A stretch of DNA of 13,945 bases from Balneolaceae bacterium (GTDB taxonomy: Bacteria; Bacteroidota; Rhodothermia; Balneolales; Balneolaceae). Both the position numbers and the translations under genes were made by a program. Below are positions 7,590-13,945 of this stretch, in pieces. The notes beneath the pieces are model-generated. The model saw only the letters and a list, made by a program, of their open reading frames with translations, ran no database searches and was not told where the DNA came from. Numbering within the stretch: position 1 is the first letter of the stretch; each line of letters starts with the position of its first letter. Location of the stretch: contig SLKH01000179.1 in NCBI GenBank assembly GCA_007134665.1, positions 1-13,945 of the forward strand, written 5' to 3'.

Positions 7590-7634
7590 GAAGCGAGAGG
7601 CAAGAAGTGAAAGGTGAAAAACTAAAAGTTCTTA
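7590..7634 (+). repeat. Purine-rich degenerate repeat between prkA and the DUF444 gene
   Basis: Almost the whole 57-bp gap is G/A-rich with imperfect short units of the type GTGAGGAAG, GCGAGAGGC, AAGAAGTGA, AAGGTGAAAA, then ACTAAAAG. Similar wording recurs after frdB (13883-13919: GCAAGGTGCAA followed by AACTAAAAACTT). I see no hairpin or promoter in it. It may be a degenerate intergenic repeat or an upstream purine tract that helps ribosome loading. Confidence 0.35.
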
Positions 7635-7640
7635 GAGAAT

Positions 7641-8966
7641 ATGCCGGTACGCAGAGGAAGCGAATACAAAGAAAAGGGTAAACGCGATGCCAAACGCCAT
7701 CGCGAAAAGCAGAAACAGGCTATCAAAAAGGAGATCCGGAAAATTATATCCGAGAGTTCGATCATTACCCAAAAGAAAGGGAAGAAAGTAAAGATCCCTA
7801 TTCGTGAGATTGTCATCCCTGATTTCAGGCCCGGGAACCGGAAAGACGAGGGTGAAAATACCCGCTCTGGAATAGGCCAGGGTTCTGGGAAAAAAGGAGC
7901 CGTTATCGGAAGAAGGCCCGGGTCGGGTCAGCAGCCCGGTAAACCGGGCGACATGCCCGGAGAAGACTATATCGAAAGTGAGGTTGATATTGAAGAGGTG
8001 ATCAGCCTCATGCTTGAAGATCTCGGGCTGCCCAACCTGAAAGAGAAAGAAGACCGGGCCAAATTGGAAACAGTTACGGGGTTCAGAATTTCCGGAATTA
8101 CCCGATCGGGGCCCAACATCCTTTTGGAAAAACGCCAGACAGGAAAACGGGGGATCGGCCGGTTCTACGCCTATCTCGAAACCCTGAAAGAAGAAACCGG
8201 GAAAGATGAACTTACCTGCTACACAGCCCTGAAAGAGGCCGATGGAATCCTTGGTGAAGCACTGAACCTGCTGGAAGAGGGTATCGAAACCCGGTTCAGC
8301 CAGGTTGAGCCCTTTCCAATCTTCGACAGCGAAGACATGCGGTATATGAATATCAAAGAGGAGAAAACCCGCCACTCCAATGCGGTTATCTTTGCAATGA
8401 TGGATGTTTCTGCCTCCATGACCACCGATAAAAAATACCTGGCCCGCTCAATGCTTTTCTGGATCAATGAATTTCTGAAACAGATGTACGAGCACGTTGA
8501 AGTGAGGTTTATCGTACATCATGCCAAAGCACGTTTTGTCGATGAAGACTCTTTCTTTAAAACCGGGGAATCAGGCGGAACAAGATGCGCTGAGGCATAC
8601 AAACTTGCCCGAAGCACGATTGAGTCACAATATCCGACGGATACCTGGAATGTCTACCTGTTCCATTTTTCGGACGGTGAAGACTGGGATTCCGAAGCCA
8701 CCATAAGCGAAGCTAAAAAACTGATTGATGACATAAAGGTAAATATGCTGGGTTACGGTGAGATCCGGCTTAACGGGAGGCCCTTTTCTTCCGGATTAAA
8801 AAATGCGTTTGAAAAAGAACTGAATGTTAACTCAGTTGAAATTGATGAGATGGATGTCATCGTTGGGAAAAAAGAACACCCATTTCTGGGAATAGTCATA
8901 AAAGATAAAGATCACATCCTGCCGGCCATACAGGAATTTTTAAAAAAAGAGAGATGGAGATCATGA
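7641..8966 (+). CDS. DUF444/YeaH/YhbH family protein with VWA-like MIDAS
   Basis: This 441-residue protein aligns with E. coli YeaH and B. subtilis YhbH, partners of PrkA whose biochemical role is not settled. Residues 1-60 are very basic, 65-110 are a Gly/Pro/Lys-rich linker, and EDLGLPNL (126-133) is a family motif. The C-terminal part (about 245-435) is von Willebrand A-like. Its metal-ion site looks complete: D255-x-S257-x-S259 (MMDVSASM), T314 in SGGTRCAEAY, and D345 in FHFSDGEDWD. The family signature EVRFIVHHAKARFVDEDSFF lies between. Residues about 186-215 resemble the EF-Ts TS-N helix bundle, which I do not recall in other family members. AGAGA (7634-7638) gives only a tight ribosome site. 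The 3' end overlaps the spoVR start by 4 bp (ATGA). The likely job is adaptor or substrate presenter for the PrkA ATPase. Confidence 0.92.
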   Translation: MPVRRGSEYKEKGKRDAKRHREKQKQAIKKEIRKIISESSIITQKKGKKVKIPIREIVIPDFRPGNRKDEGENTRSGIGQGSGKKGAVIGRRPGSGQQPGKPGDMPGEDYIESEVDIEEVISLMLEDLGLPNLKEKEDRAKLETVTGFRISGITRSGPNILLEKRQTGKRGIGRFYAYLETLKEETGKDELTCYTALKEADGILGEALNLLEEGIETRFSQVEPFPIFDSEDMRYMNIKEEKTRHSNAVIFAMMDVSASMTTDKKYLARSMLFWINEFLKQMYEHVEVRFIVHHAKARFVDEDSFFKTGESGGTRCAEAYKLARSTIESQYPTDTWNVYLFHFSDGEDWDSEATISEAKKLIDDIKVNMLGYGEIRLNGRPFSSGLKNAFEKELNVNSVEIDEMDVIVGKKEHPFLGIVIKDKDHILPAIQEFLKKERWRS

Positions 8967-10492
8967 ACCGGAAGCAGATCGACAGGCTGAATAACATTGA
9001 AAAAGAGATCAGCAAGATCGCTCAAGAGATGGGTCTGAGCACCACAGAAACTGAGTTTGAAATTGTCTCATCCCGTAAAATGATCGAATCGATCGCTTAC
9101 AGATTTACAAGTAATTTTTCGCACTGGAGTTTTGGCAGAGACTACGACAAGCAGAAAACACTTTACGAACATCAGGGAGCCGGTATACCGTACGAAACTG
9201 TTTGGAACTCCATTCCGCCTAAAGCGTTCCTGGTTGAAACCAACCCGGTTATTCTCAATATCCTTGTGATGGCACATGTGTACGGACATGTGGATTTTAA
9301 TCTGGAAAACAAGTACATGCGCAGTGCAGCCGATTACATGGACCTGGCCCGCGAAGCCCGGAATGCAGAAAAACGGTTCCGGGAGTATGAGAGAGAGTAC
9401 GGCCTCGATGCATACGAACAAACCATCGACAGTGCCTTTTCTGTCTGCTGGCACCTGCCGCCCGACCTGCTTGGTGACCAGGAAGACGAAGAAGCCTACA
9501 GAGAACGGCTTATTAACTTAAAAACGGAACGGATCAGAGGCATTCAGAAAAGGGAATTTCACCAGGATAAGCATGAAATCGAAAAACTGAAATCAGAAAT
9601 ATCAAAACTTAAACACAAAACACCTCCCCTTCCGGTCTATGATATTCTGCGCTATGTGATGGATCACTCTCCCAAACCTCTTGAAGACTGGCAGAAAGAT
9701 ATCCTCTCTACCATCCGGGAGCAGACCATGTTTTTTGAGTTTCAGAAACGATGCAAACTGTTGAACGAGGGATGGGCAACCTATGTGCATCTGCAGATTA
9801 TGAGAAGGCTTTATGAAAAAAAGCTCATCACACCCGAAGAACACATGGAATTCTCGTCATTTCACGCAAAGGTAACCCGGGAAAATCCACAATCGCTTAA
9901 CTGGTACAGAGTCGGGTTAAAGCTCTATGAGGATTTGATCTACCGCTGGAACAGGGGCATGCACGGAAAAAGATTCCGGGAAACAAAAGATCCCGACAAA
10001 TGGACCACCTACAACAGGAAACATAACAAGGGGATCGAAAAAATCTTTGAAGTAAGAAAAAATTACACTGACCGAATGGCGATTGAGGAGTTTTTTGATG
10101 AAGAGTTTATCAGGGATGCAGAAATCTATCTCTGGAATGAGACAGTGGATCCGCAAACCGGGGAGATAAAGCAGTTCATAGCAGAAGATGACCCGGTTAG
10201 AATCAAACAGGTATTAAAAAATTACTTCAGCCTTTATGGAACACCTGTAATTACGATTGAAGATGGTAACTACAACAACAATCGTGAGCTCTACCTCAAG
10301 CACGAGTTCACCGGCCAGGAGCTGAACCCGATGATGGAGTCTGGTGCTCTTGAAAACCTCTACTATCTTTGGGGGAAACCAATCCATTTGGAAACTGTCG
10401 AGATTGATCGAAACAAATTCGGTGAACCTGCCGGAATTAGAAAACTTCTTCACTCCTGGGACGGGAAAAAACATTCCATTGAGAAATTCTGA
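8963..10492 (+). CDS. spoVR: SpoVR/YcgB family protein
   Basis: SpoVR was named for a role in B. subtilis spore cortex formation, but the family (E. coli YcgB, about 510 residues) is widespread in non-sporulating bacteria and its activity is unknown. This 509-residue copy is full length. Family motifs are FSHWSFGRDYDKQKTLYEHQ (52-71), IPYETVWN, LVMAHVYGHVDF (101-112) and LLNEGWATYVHLQIM (266-280). The HxxxH (105, 109) and ExxxxxxH (269, 276) patterns could form a metal site, which is an inference. Residues about 185-220 are charged and coiled-coil-like. ATG 8963 overlaps the DUF444 stop (8964-8966) by 4 bp, with AGAGA at 8949-8953 9 bp ahead. An in-frame ATG at 8954 is possible and would add three residues. 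The coupling strongly ties it to the upstream gene. Confidence 0.93.
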   Translation: MNRKQIDRLNNIEKEISKIAQEMGLSTTETEFEIVSSRKMIESIAYRFTSNFSHWSFGRDYDKQKTLYEHQGAGIPYETVWNSIPPKAFLVETNPVILNILVMAHVYGHVDFNLENKYMRSAADYMDLAREARNAEKRFREYEREYGLDAYEQTIDSAFSVCWHLPPDLLGDQEDEEAYRERLINLKTERIRGIQKREFHQDKHEIEKLKSEISKLKHKTPPLPVYDILRYVMDHSPKPLEDWQKDILSTIREQTMFFEFQKRCKLLNEGWATYVHLQIMRRLYEKKLITPEEHMEFSSFHAKVTRENPQSLNWYRVGLKLYEDLIYRWNRGMHGKRFRETKDPDKWTTYNRKHNKGIEKIFEVRKNYTDRMAIEEFFDEEFIRDAEIYLWNETVDPQTGEIKQFIAEDDPVRIKQVLKNYFSLYGTPVITIEDGNYNNNRELYLKHEFTGQELNPMMESGALENLYYLWGKPIHLETVEIDRNKFGEPAGIRKLLHSWDGKKHSIEKF

Positions 10493-10627
10493 ACCCAAAA
10501 TACAAAAAGACAGCTCCGCAGGAACTCCTTCCACTTCAAGAAATTCCCGACAACTATTTGCAGATTTCAGCCCAAGGTTTATCTTATATATGAAGTGGGT
10601 CCCGTATAACGCCTAATCCCTGTCCAT

Positions 10628-11134
10628 ATGGCTGATCTGAAACCAATTTCCAGGCAAGCGATACCGGCTGCACTTGATAAAGCCAATCACTACCGCCTTT
10701 TAAACCAACCCTGGCAGGCTGAAAGTATCTGCCGTGATATTTTACGCACCGATCCAAATAACCAGAAAGTAATTTATACTCTTGTGCTTGCGATCACCGA
10801 CCAGTTTGACGAGGGTAAATTCAAAACCAACCTTACGAAAGCACTGGATGAAGTTGCTCAGTTAACCGATTCATATCAGGCTGAATATTGTACCGGACTG
10901 ATTTATGAGCGGCAGGCTTTAGCTGCTACCAAACGACAGACACCGAGGGCCGGTTACATCGCCTTTGATTACATACAGCGCGCCATGAATCATTACGAAA
11001 ATGCTGAGAGAATCCGTCCTGAAATGAACGATGAGTCAGTTCTTCGTTGGAATGCCTGCAAGCGTTTCATTCAAAAACACAAACTCAAACCATCACCGGA
11101 AGAGAAAGGAACACAACCGTTTCTGGATGTTTAG
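10628..11134 (+). CDS. Small TPR-like protein of unknown function
   Basis: I do not recognise a named family for this 168-residue protein. It has no signal peptide, membrane segment or catalytic motif. The pattern around residues 15-45 (ALDKANHYRLL, QAESICRDILRTDPNN) fits one tetratricopeptide repeat, including the Ala, Tyr and closing DP-x-N positions. A second unit is suggested near 85-135 (GLIYERQALA, then AMNHYENAERIRP). Such helical repeats usually bind other proteins. The C-terminus is a short polar tail. It is a single gene, 135 bp after spoVR and 195 bp before frdA, with no clear ribosome binding site before ATG 10628 and no terminator-like hairpin on either side. Its reading frame and codon use look like the neighbouring genes, so it is probably real. 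Confidence 0.75.
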   Translation: MADLKPISRQAIPAALDKANHYRLLNQPWQAESICRDILRTDPNNQKVIYTLVLAITDQFDEGKFKTNLTKALDEVAQLTDSYQAEYCTGLIYERQALAATKRQTPRAGYIAFDYIQRAMNHYENAERIRPEMNDESVLRWNACKRFIQKHKLKPSPEEKGTQPFLDV

Positions 11135-11229
11135 TGCCACATAATGCTTGCACTTTTAACGGATGGTTGCTTAATTGAAAGGTAGAAGTTTTCGAATCAC
11201 CTGTTATTGGCCTGGCTAAATCAACGAAT

Positions 11230-11241
11230 CAAAGATCTTTG
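11230..11241. promoter_or_regulatory. Perfect 12-bp palindrome upstream of frdA
   Basis: CAAAGATCTTTG is a perfect palindrome about 88 bp before the frdA ATG, in a 195-bp spacer where I could find no confident -35/-10 pair. The position suits an operator. It does not match the FNR or CRP consensus. The same spacer also holds a 7-bp direct repeat, CGAATCA, at 11193-11199 and 11225-11231. Confidence 0.25.
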
Positions 11242-11329
11242 CAAGTCTTAACAAATTGATCTGTAAATGATGGTCTGTTGAAAAAAGCAGTACTATTTTA
11301 ATCGATAACTTGTTAGAGGAGTCTGTATC

Positions 11330-13108
11330 ATGGCACGTTACGGGCCAGAAGAGCACGATGTTCTAATTGTAGGCGGTGGCGGTGCAGGACTGCGAGCTGC
11401 TATAGCCGTTGCCGAAACCAATCCAAAGTTGAGCATTGCCGTAGTTTCCAAAGTATACCCGATGCGGAGCCACACTGTATCGGCTGAAGGTGGTGCAGCG
11501 GCCGTCATTAAACCTGACGACAGCCTTGACGACCACGCTTATGATACCATTTCCGGGGGCGACTGGCTTTGCGACCAGGATGCCATTGAAGTTTTTGTGA
11601 AAGAAGCCCCTGAAGAGATGATACAGCTCGAGCACTGGGGTTGTCCCTGGAGCCGGGAACCCAATGGAAGCATTGCCGTTCGTTCATTTGGCGGTATGAA
11701 AAACAAACGTACCTGGTTCGCAGCAGACAAAACCGGCTTTCACATGCTGCACTCCATGTTTCAGACCACGCTTAAATATGAACCTATCCAGCGTTATGAT
11801 GAATTTTATGTAACCTCACTACTTACCGACGATGGACGCTGCCAGGGGGTTGTTGCCCTTGAATTGGCTACCGGAAAGATAGAGCCGATTCTTGCAAAAA
11901 GTGTAATTATGTGCACCGGAGGTTGTGGTAAAGTGTTTCCCTTCACCACCAATGCAAATATCAAAACAGGTGACGGAATGGCACAGGCCTACCGGGCAGG
12001 AGTTCCGCTAAAAGACATGGAGTTTGTTCAATACCACCCCACCGGCCTGCCGTTCACCGGTATACTTATTACAGAAGCAGCCCGTGCCGAAGGAGGCCAC
12101 CTGCTCAACAAAGACGGGTATCGCTACCTGCAGGATTACGACCTGGGCACACCCGAGGACAAACCTGTACTGCGTTCTATGGAGCTTGGGCCCCGTGACC
12201 GCCTCTCCCAGGCGTTTGAAAAAGAGAAGGAAAAGGGGCGTACCCTCGAAGGCCCTTACGGACACTATGTACATCTCGATGTCCGCCATCTTGGAAAAGA
12301 GGTCGTTAAGGAGAGAATTCCGTTTGTCAGGGAGCTTTGCCGGAAATATGAGAACATAGACCCCCTGCACGAGCTAATCCCGGTCAGGCCGGTTGTTCAT
12401 TACATTATGGGTGGTATTCATACTGATATTAACGGGGCCACACCAATGGACGGCCTGTATGCTGCCGGCGAAACCGCCTGCGTGAGTATTAACGGGGCTA
12501 ACCGTCTCGGCTCAAACTCCCTTACTGAATTGCTTGTATTTGGTGCCCGTGTTGGGAAAGCAGCGGCCGAATATGCTTCCCGAAGTTTGTCGTATAGCCA
12601 GCAGCTGGAGGCGCTTGCCAAAGATGAAAGAAAACGGATAGAAAAGAACTTTTTTTCGGACAACGGTACGAGTACCGGAACGATTGCCGATATCCGGAAG
12701 GAGATGCACCGGGCGATGGAAAACGGCGCCGGGATCTACCGTACTGAACAATCTCTTTCGTCATCCCGTGATGCCATATTAACGCTGCAGGATCGCCTGA
12801 AAAGAGTTCGAATACAGGATAACAGCTTTACGTTTAATACAGAACTTATTGCAGCCCTTGAACTTTCAAATATGCTTGATGTTGCTGAGACGATTATACA
12901 GTCGGCACTGGAAAGAACAGAATCGAGGGGTTCACACCAGCGTATCGACTACCCGGATCGTAATGATGATGATTTCCTGACACACAGCCTGGCTTACAGA
13001 AATCCCGGTGATGTTCCAAGGATTGAATACAAACCGGTAACAATCACCAAATGGCCGCCCGGAGAACGGAAGTATGGACAGCAAGCTGAAACCAGCAATC
13101 CGCAGTAA
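11330..13108 (+). CDS. frdA: Fumarate reductase/succinate dehydrogenase flavoprotein subunit (FrdA-like)
   Basis: This is the FAD-carrying catalytic subunit that interconverts fumarate and succinate on the cytoplasmic side of the inner membrane. It has 592 residues; E. coli FrdA has 602. The FAD-binding start DVLIVGGGGAGLRAA is followed by SHTVSAEGG, with His48 as the expected site of covalent FAD. Catalytic segments are all present: VQYHPTGLP, MELGPRDRLSQAF (general-acid Arg), HYIMGGIHTD and GANRLGSNSL. Long stretches recall E. coli FrdA (RTWFAADKTGFHMLH; ESRGSHQR near the C-terminus), and Glu53 occupies the FrdA Glu49 position, where SdhA has Gln. I therefore prefer FrdA-like, though the direction used in the cell is not shown. 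AGAGGAG (11315-11321), 8 bp before the ATG, is one of the strongest ribosome sites in the window. frdB follows after 23 bp. No sdhC/D genes precede it. Confidence 0.94.
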   Translation: MARYGPEEHDVLIVGGGGAGLRAAIAVAETNPKLSIAVVSKVYPMRSHTVSAEGGAAAVIKPDDSLDDHAYDTISGGDWLCDQDAIEVFVKEAPEEMIQLEHWGCPWSREPNGSIAVRSFGGMKNKRTWFAADKTGFHMLHSMFQTTLKYEPIQRYDEFYVTSLLTDDGRCQGVVALELATGKIEPILAKSVIMCTGGCGKVFPFTTNANIKTGDGMAQAYRAGVPLKDMEFVQYHPTGLPFTGILITEAARAEGGHLLNKDGYRYLQDYDLGTPEDKPVLRSMELGPRDRLSQAFEKEKEKGRTLEGPYGHYVHLDVRHLGKEVVKERIPFVRELCRKYENIDPLHELIPVRPVVHYIMGGIHTDINGATPMDGLYAAGETACVSINGANRLGSNSLTELLVFGARVGKAAAEYASRSLSYSQQLEALAKDERKRIEKNFFSDNGTSTGTIADIRKEMHRAMENGAGIYRTEQSLSSSRDAILTLQDRLKRVRIQDNSFTFNTELIAALELSNMLDVAETIIQSALERTESRGSHQRIDYPDRNDDDFLTHSLAYRNPGDVPRIEYKPVTITKWPPGERKYGQQAETSNPQ

Positions 13109-13131
13109 CTGATAATATTAATTCAACCATA

Positions 13132-13875
13132 ATGGATACGAAAGTAACACTTCAGGTTCTCCGGTATCTGCCGGAAAAAGATCCCAATCCTTTTTATCAG
13201 GATTATGAAATTCCTTTTCGAAAGGAGTGGGTTATCCTTGACGCACTCAACTATGTCAAGGATAACATAGATAGCACTCTTTCCTACCGGTGGTCGTGCC
13301 GGATGGGTGTCTGCGGGAGTTGCGGGATGATGATCAACGATGTGCCGGTACTGACCTGCGAAACATTTTTAGAACAGTATCTCCCTGGGCCTGTCTGGAT
13401 CGCACCACTCGACTATTTTGGAGTAATTCGTGACCTCGTGGTTCAAACCGACGGTTTTATGGAAAAGGTAGAACGGGTGAAACCATGGATTATCCGTGAC
13501 AAGGAGAAACCACTCTCCGAAGGCGAGTATCTTCAGACACCGGAACAGCTCGCTGAGTATAAACAGTACAGCATGTGTATCAATTGTATGCTCTGTTATG
13601 CGGCTTGCCCTGTTGTGGGCCTTGAGCCGAAATTTATCGGACCGGCTGCCGCTGCCCTTGCACAGCGCTATAACTACGACAGCCGCGATGAAGGCAGTAA
13701 AGTGCGAGATGATACGCTGCTGGCTGATGACGGAATTTATGAATGCACTTTTGTAGGCGAGTGCAGTGAAGTCTGTCCGAAAGGGGTTGACCCGGCCGGG
13801 GCCATCCAGCGATACAAAGTTACCGGTACCACCCAGTGGTGGACATCCGTGCTGATGCCGTTCGGGAAGAAATGA
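13132..13875 (+). CDS. frdB: Fumarate reductase/succinate dehydrogenase iron-sulfur subunit (FrdB-like)
   Basis: This subunit passes electrons between FrdA and the quinone site through three iron-sulfur clusters. All cluster ligands are present in its 247 residues (E. coli FrdB: 244). The [2Fe-2S] site uses Cys56, 61, 64 and 76 (SCRMGVCGSC, then C after VPVLT). The [4Fe-4S] and [3Fe-4S] sites are made from Cys149, 152, 155 and 159 (CINCMLCYAACP) together with Cys206, 212 and 216 (CTFVGECSEVCP). The spacing equals that of E. coli FrdB, as does FIGPAA followed by LAQRYN-DSRD. There is no Shine-Dalgarno sequence before ATG 13132, so translation may depend on frdA. Anchor genes (frdC/frdD or a cytochrome b type) are not within the 70 bp that remain. 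Confidence 0.95.
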   Translation: MDTKVTLQVLRYLPEKDPNPFYQDYEIPFRKEWVILDALNYVKDNIDSTLSYRWSCRMGVCGSCGMMINDVPVLTCETFLEQYLPGPVWIAPLDYFGVIRDLVVQTDGFMEKVERVKPWIIRDKEKPLSEGEYLQTPEQLAEYKQYSMCINCMLCYAACPVVGLEPKFIGPAAAALAQRYNYDSRDEGSKVRDDTLLADDGIYECTFVGECSEVCPKGVDPAGAIQRYKVTGTTQWWTSVLMPFGKK

Positions 13876-13903
13876 TTTAAAGGATGCAAGGTGCAATTTT
13901 TTA

Positions 13904-13919
13904 ACTAAAAACTTATTGA
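13904..13919 (+). repeat. Second copy of a 16-bp intergenic word
   Basis: ACTAAAAACTTATTGA here matches ACTAAAAACTTACTGA at 5455-5470 in 15 of 16 bases. The first copy is just before the prkA start, this one just after frdB. Both are AT-rich, so chance is possible. Confidence 0.3.
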
Positions 13920-13932
13920 CACGAAGTGTCAA
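13916..13932. promoter_or_regulatory. Perfect inverted repeat after frdB
   Basis: TTGACAC-GAA-GTGTCAA is a 7-bp perfect inverted repeat with a 3-nt centre, 40 bp past the frdB stop. No T tract follows, so it is not a standard terminator. It could be an operator or promoter-proximal site for the next gene, or an RNA hairpin between frdB and a downstream anchor gene. The arms recall CRP/FNR-family half-sites (TTGAC/GTCAA), but the 7-bp gap between them differs from the 4-bp gap of FNR sites. Confidence 0.4.
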
Positions 13933-13945
13933 GAAGAACCCTGAA

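Noticed and set aside
7632..8375. A 247-codon open frame on the minus strand opposite the DUF444 gene
   Set aside because: It lies wholly opposite a well-supported gene, has a composition typical of antisense shadows and shows no family motif.
10493..10627. Extension of an open frame past spoVR or a promoter for the TPR-like gene
   Set aside because: The open frame is out of phase with spoVR and has no motif. The TTGCAG at 10558-10563 has no -10 element at usable spacing.
11256..11269. FNR-like TTGAT(N4)ATCAA site upstream of frdA
   Set aside because: Only the left half-site matches; the right half is AAATG instead of ATCAA.
13369..13932. A 187-codon open frame on the minus strand opposite frdB
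   Set aside because: The + strand encodes all iron-sulfur cysteines of FrdB. The minus frame shows no recognisable domain.

Overview
The window looks like chromosomal, housekeeping-type DNA of a Gram-negative, non-sporulating bacterium from the Bacteroidota/Balneolota/Rhodothermota neighbourhood. The grounds are an Mla-type lipid transport locus and a periplasmic PpiD-like chaperone (so an outer membrane), several starts without a Shine-Dalgarno sequence, AT-rich spacers and protein-level resemblance. The phylum is an inference from gene style, not from a marker gene. All supported genes are on the + strand. I see no rRNA, tRNA, CRISPR array, transposase or phage gene.

Layout. (1) 1-1368: the 3' end of an MlaF-like ABC ATPase and a complete MlaD/MCE protein, for phospholipid traffic between the two membranes. 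(2) 1525-3300: a membrane-anchored PpiD/SurA-like folding factor with its own candidate promoter, closed by a clear intrinsic terminator. (3) 3372-5104: ribD and the riboflavin synthase gene, 5 bp apart; ribD starts only a few bases after that terminator. (4) 5105-5483: a gene-poor spacer with a hairpin after the rib genes, a candidate promoter and a possible 19-codon leader ORF whose stop overlaps the next start codon. (5) 5484-10492: prkA, a DUF444/YeaH-like gene and spoVR, the conserved AAA+ / von Willebrand A-like / SpoVR triad. (6) 10628-11134: a small TPR-like protein of unknown role. (7) 11330-13875: frdA and frdB, flavoprotein and iron-sulfur subunits of a fumarate reductase/succinate dehydrogenase that resembles E. 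coli FrdAB. Membrane-anchor genes are not in the window and would be expected just downstream. The last 70 bp hold a perfect inverted repeat.

How the genes relate. mlaF-mlaD and ppiD serve the cell envelope. ribD-ribE makes riboflavin, the precursor of the FAD used by FrdA, although nothing shows co-regulation. The prkA-DUF444-spoVR block is the most interesting part. It has the logic of MoxR-type AAA+ plus VWA chaperone pairs, with an intact MIDAS in the DUF444 protein and a putative metal-binding His/Glu pattern in SpoVR. The DUF444 protein also carries a segment that resembles the TS-N/UBA-like domain of elongation factor Ts, and PrkA has altered residues in the conserved segment that follows its AAA+ core. 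Together with the possible leader ORF, these are the best candidates for something not yet described.
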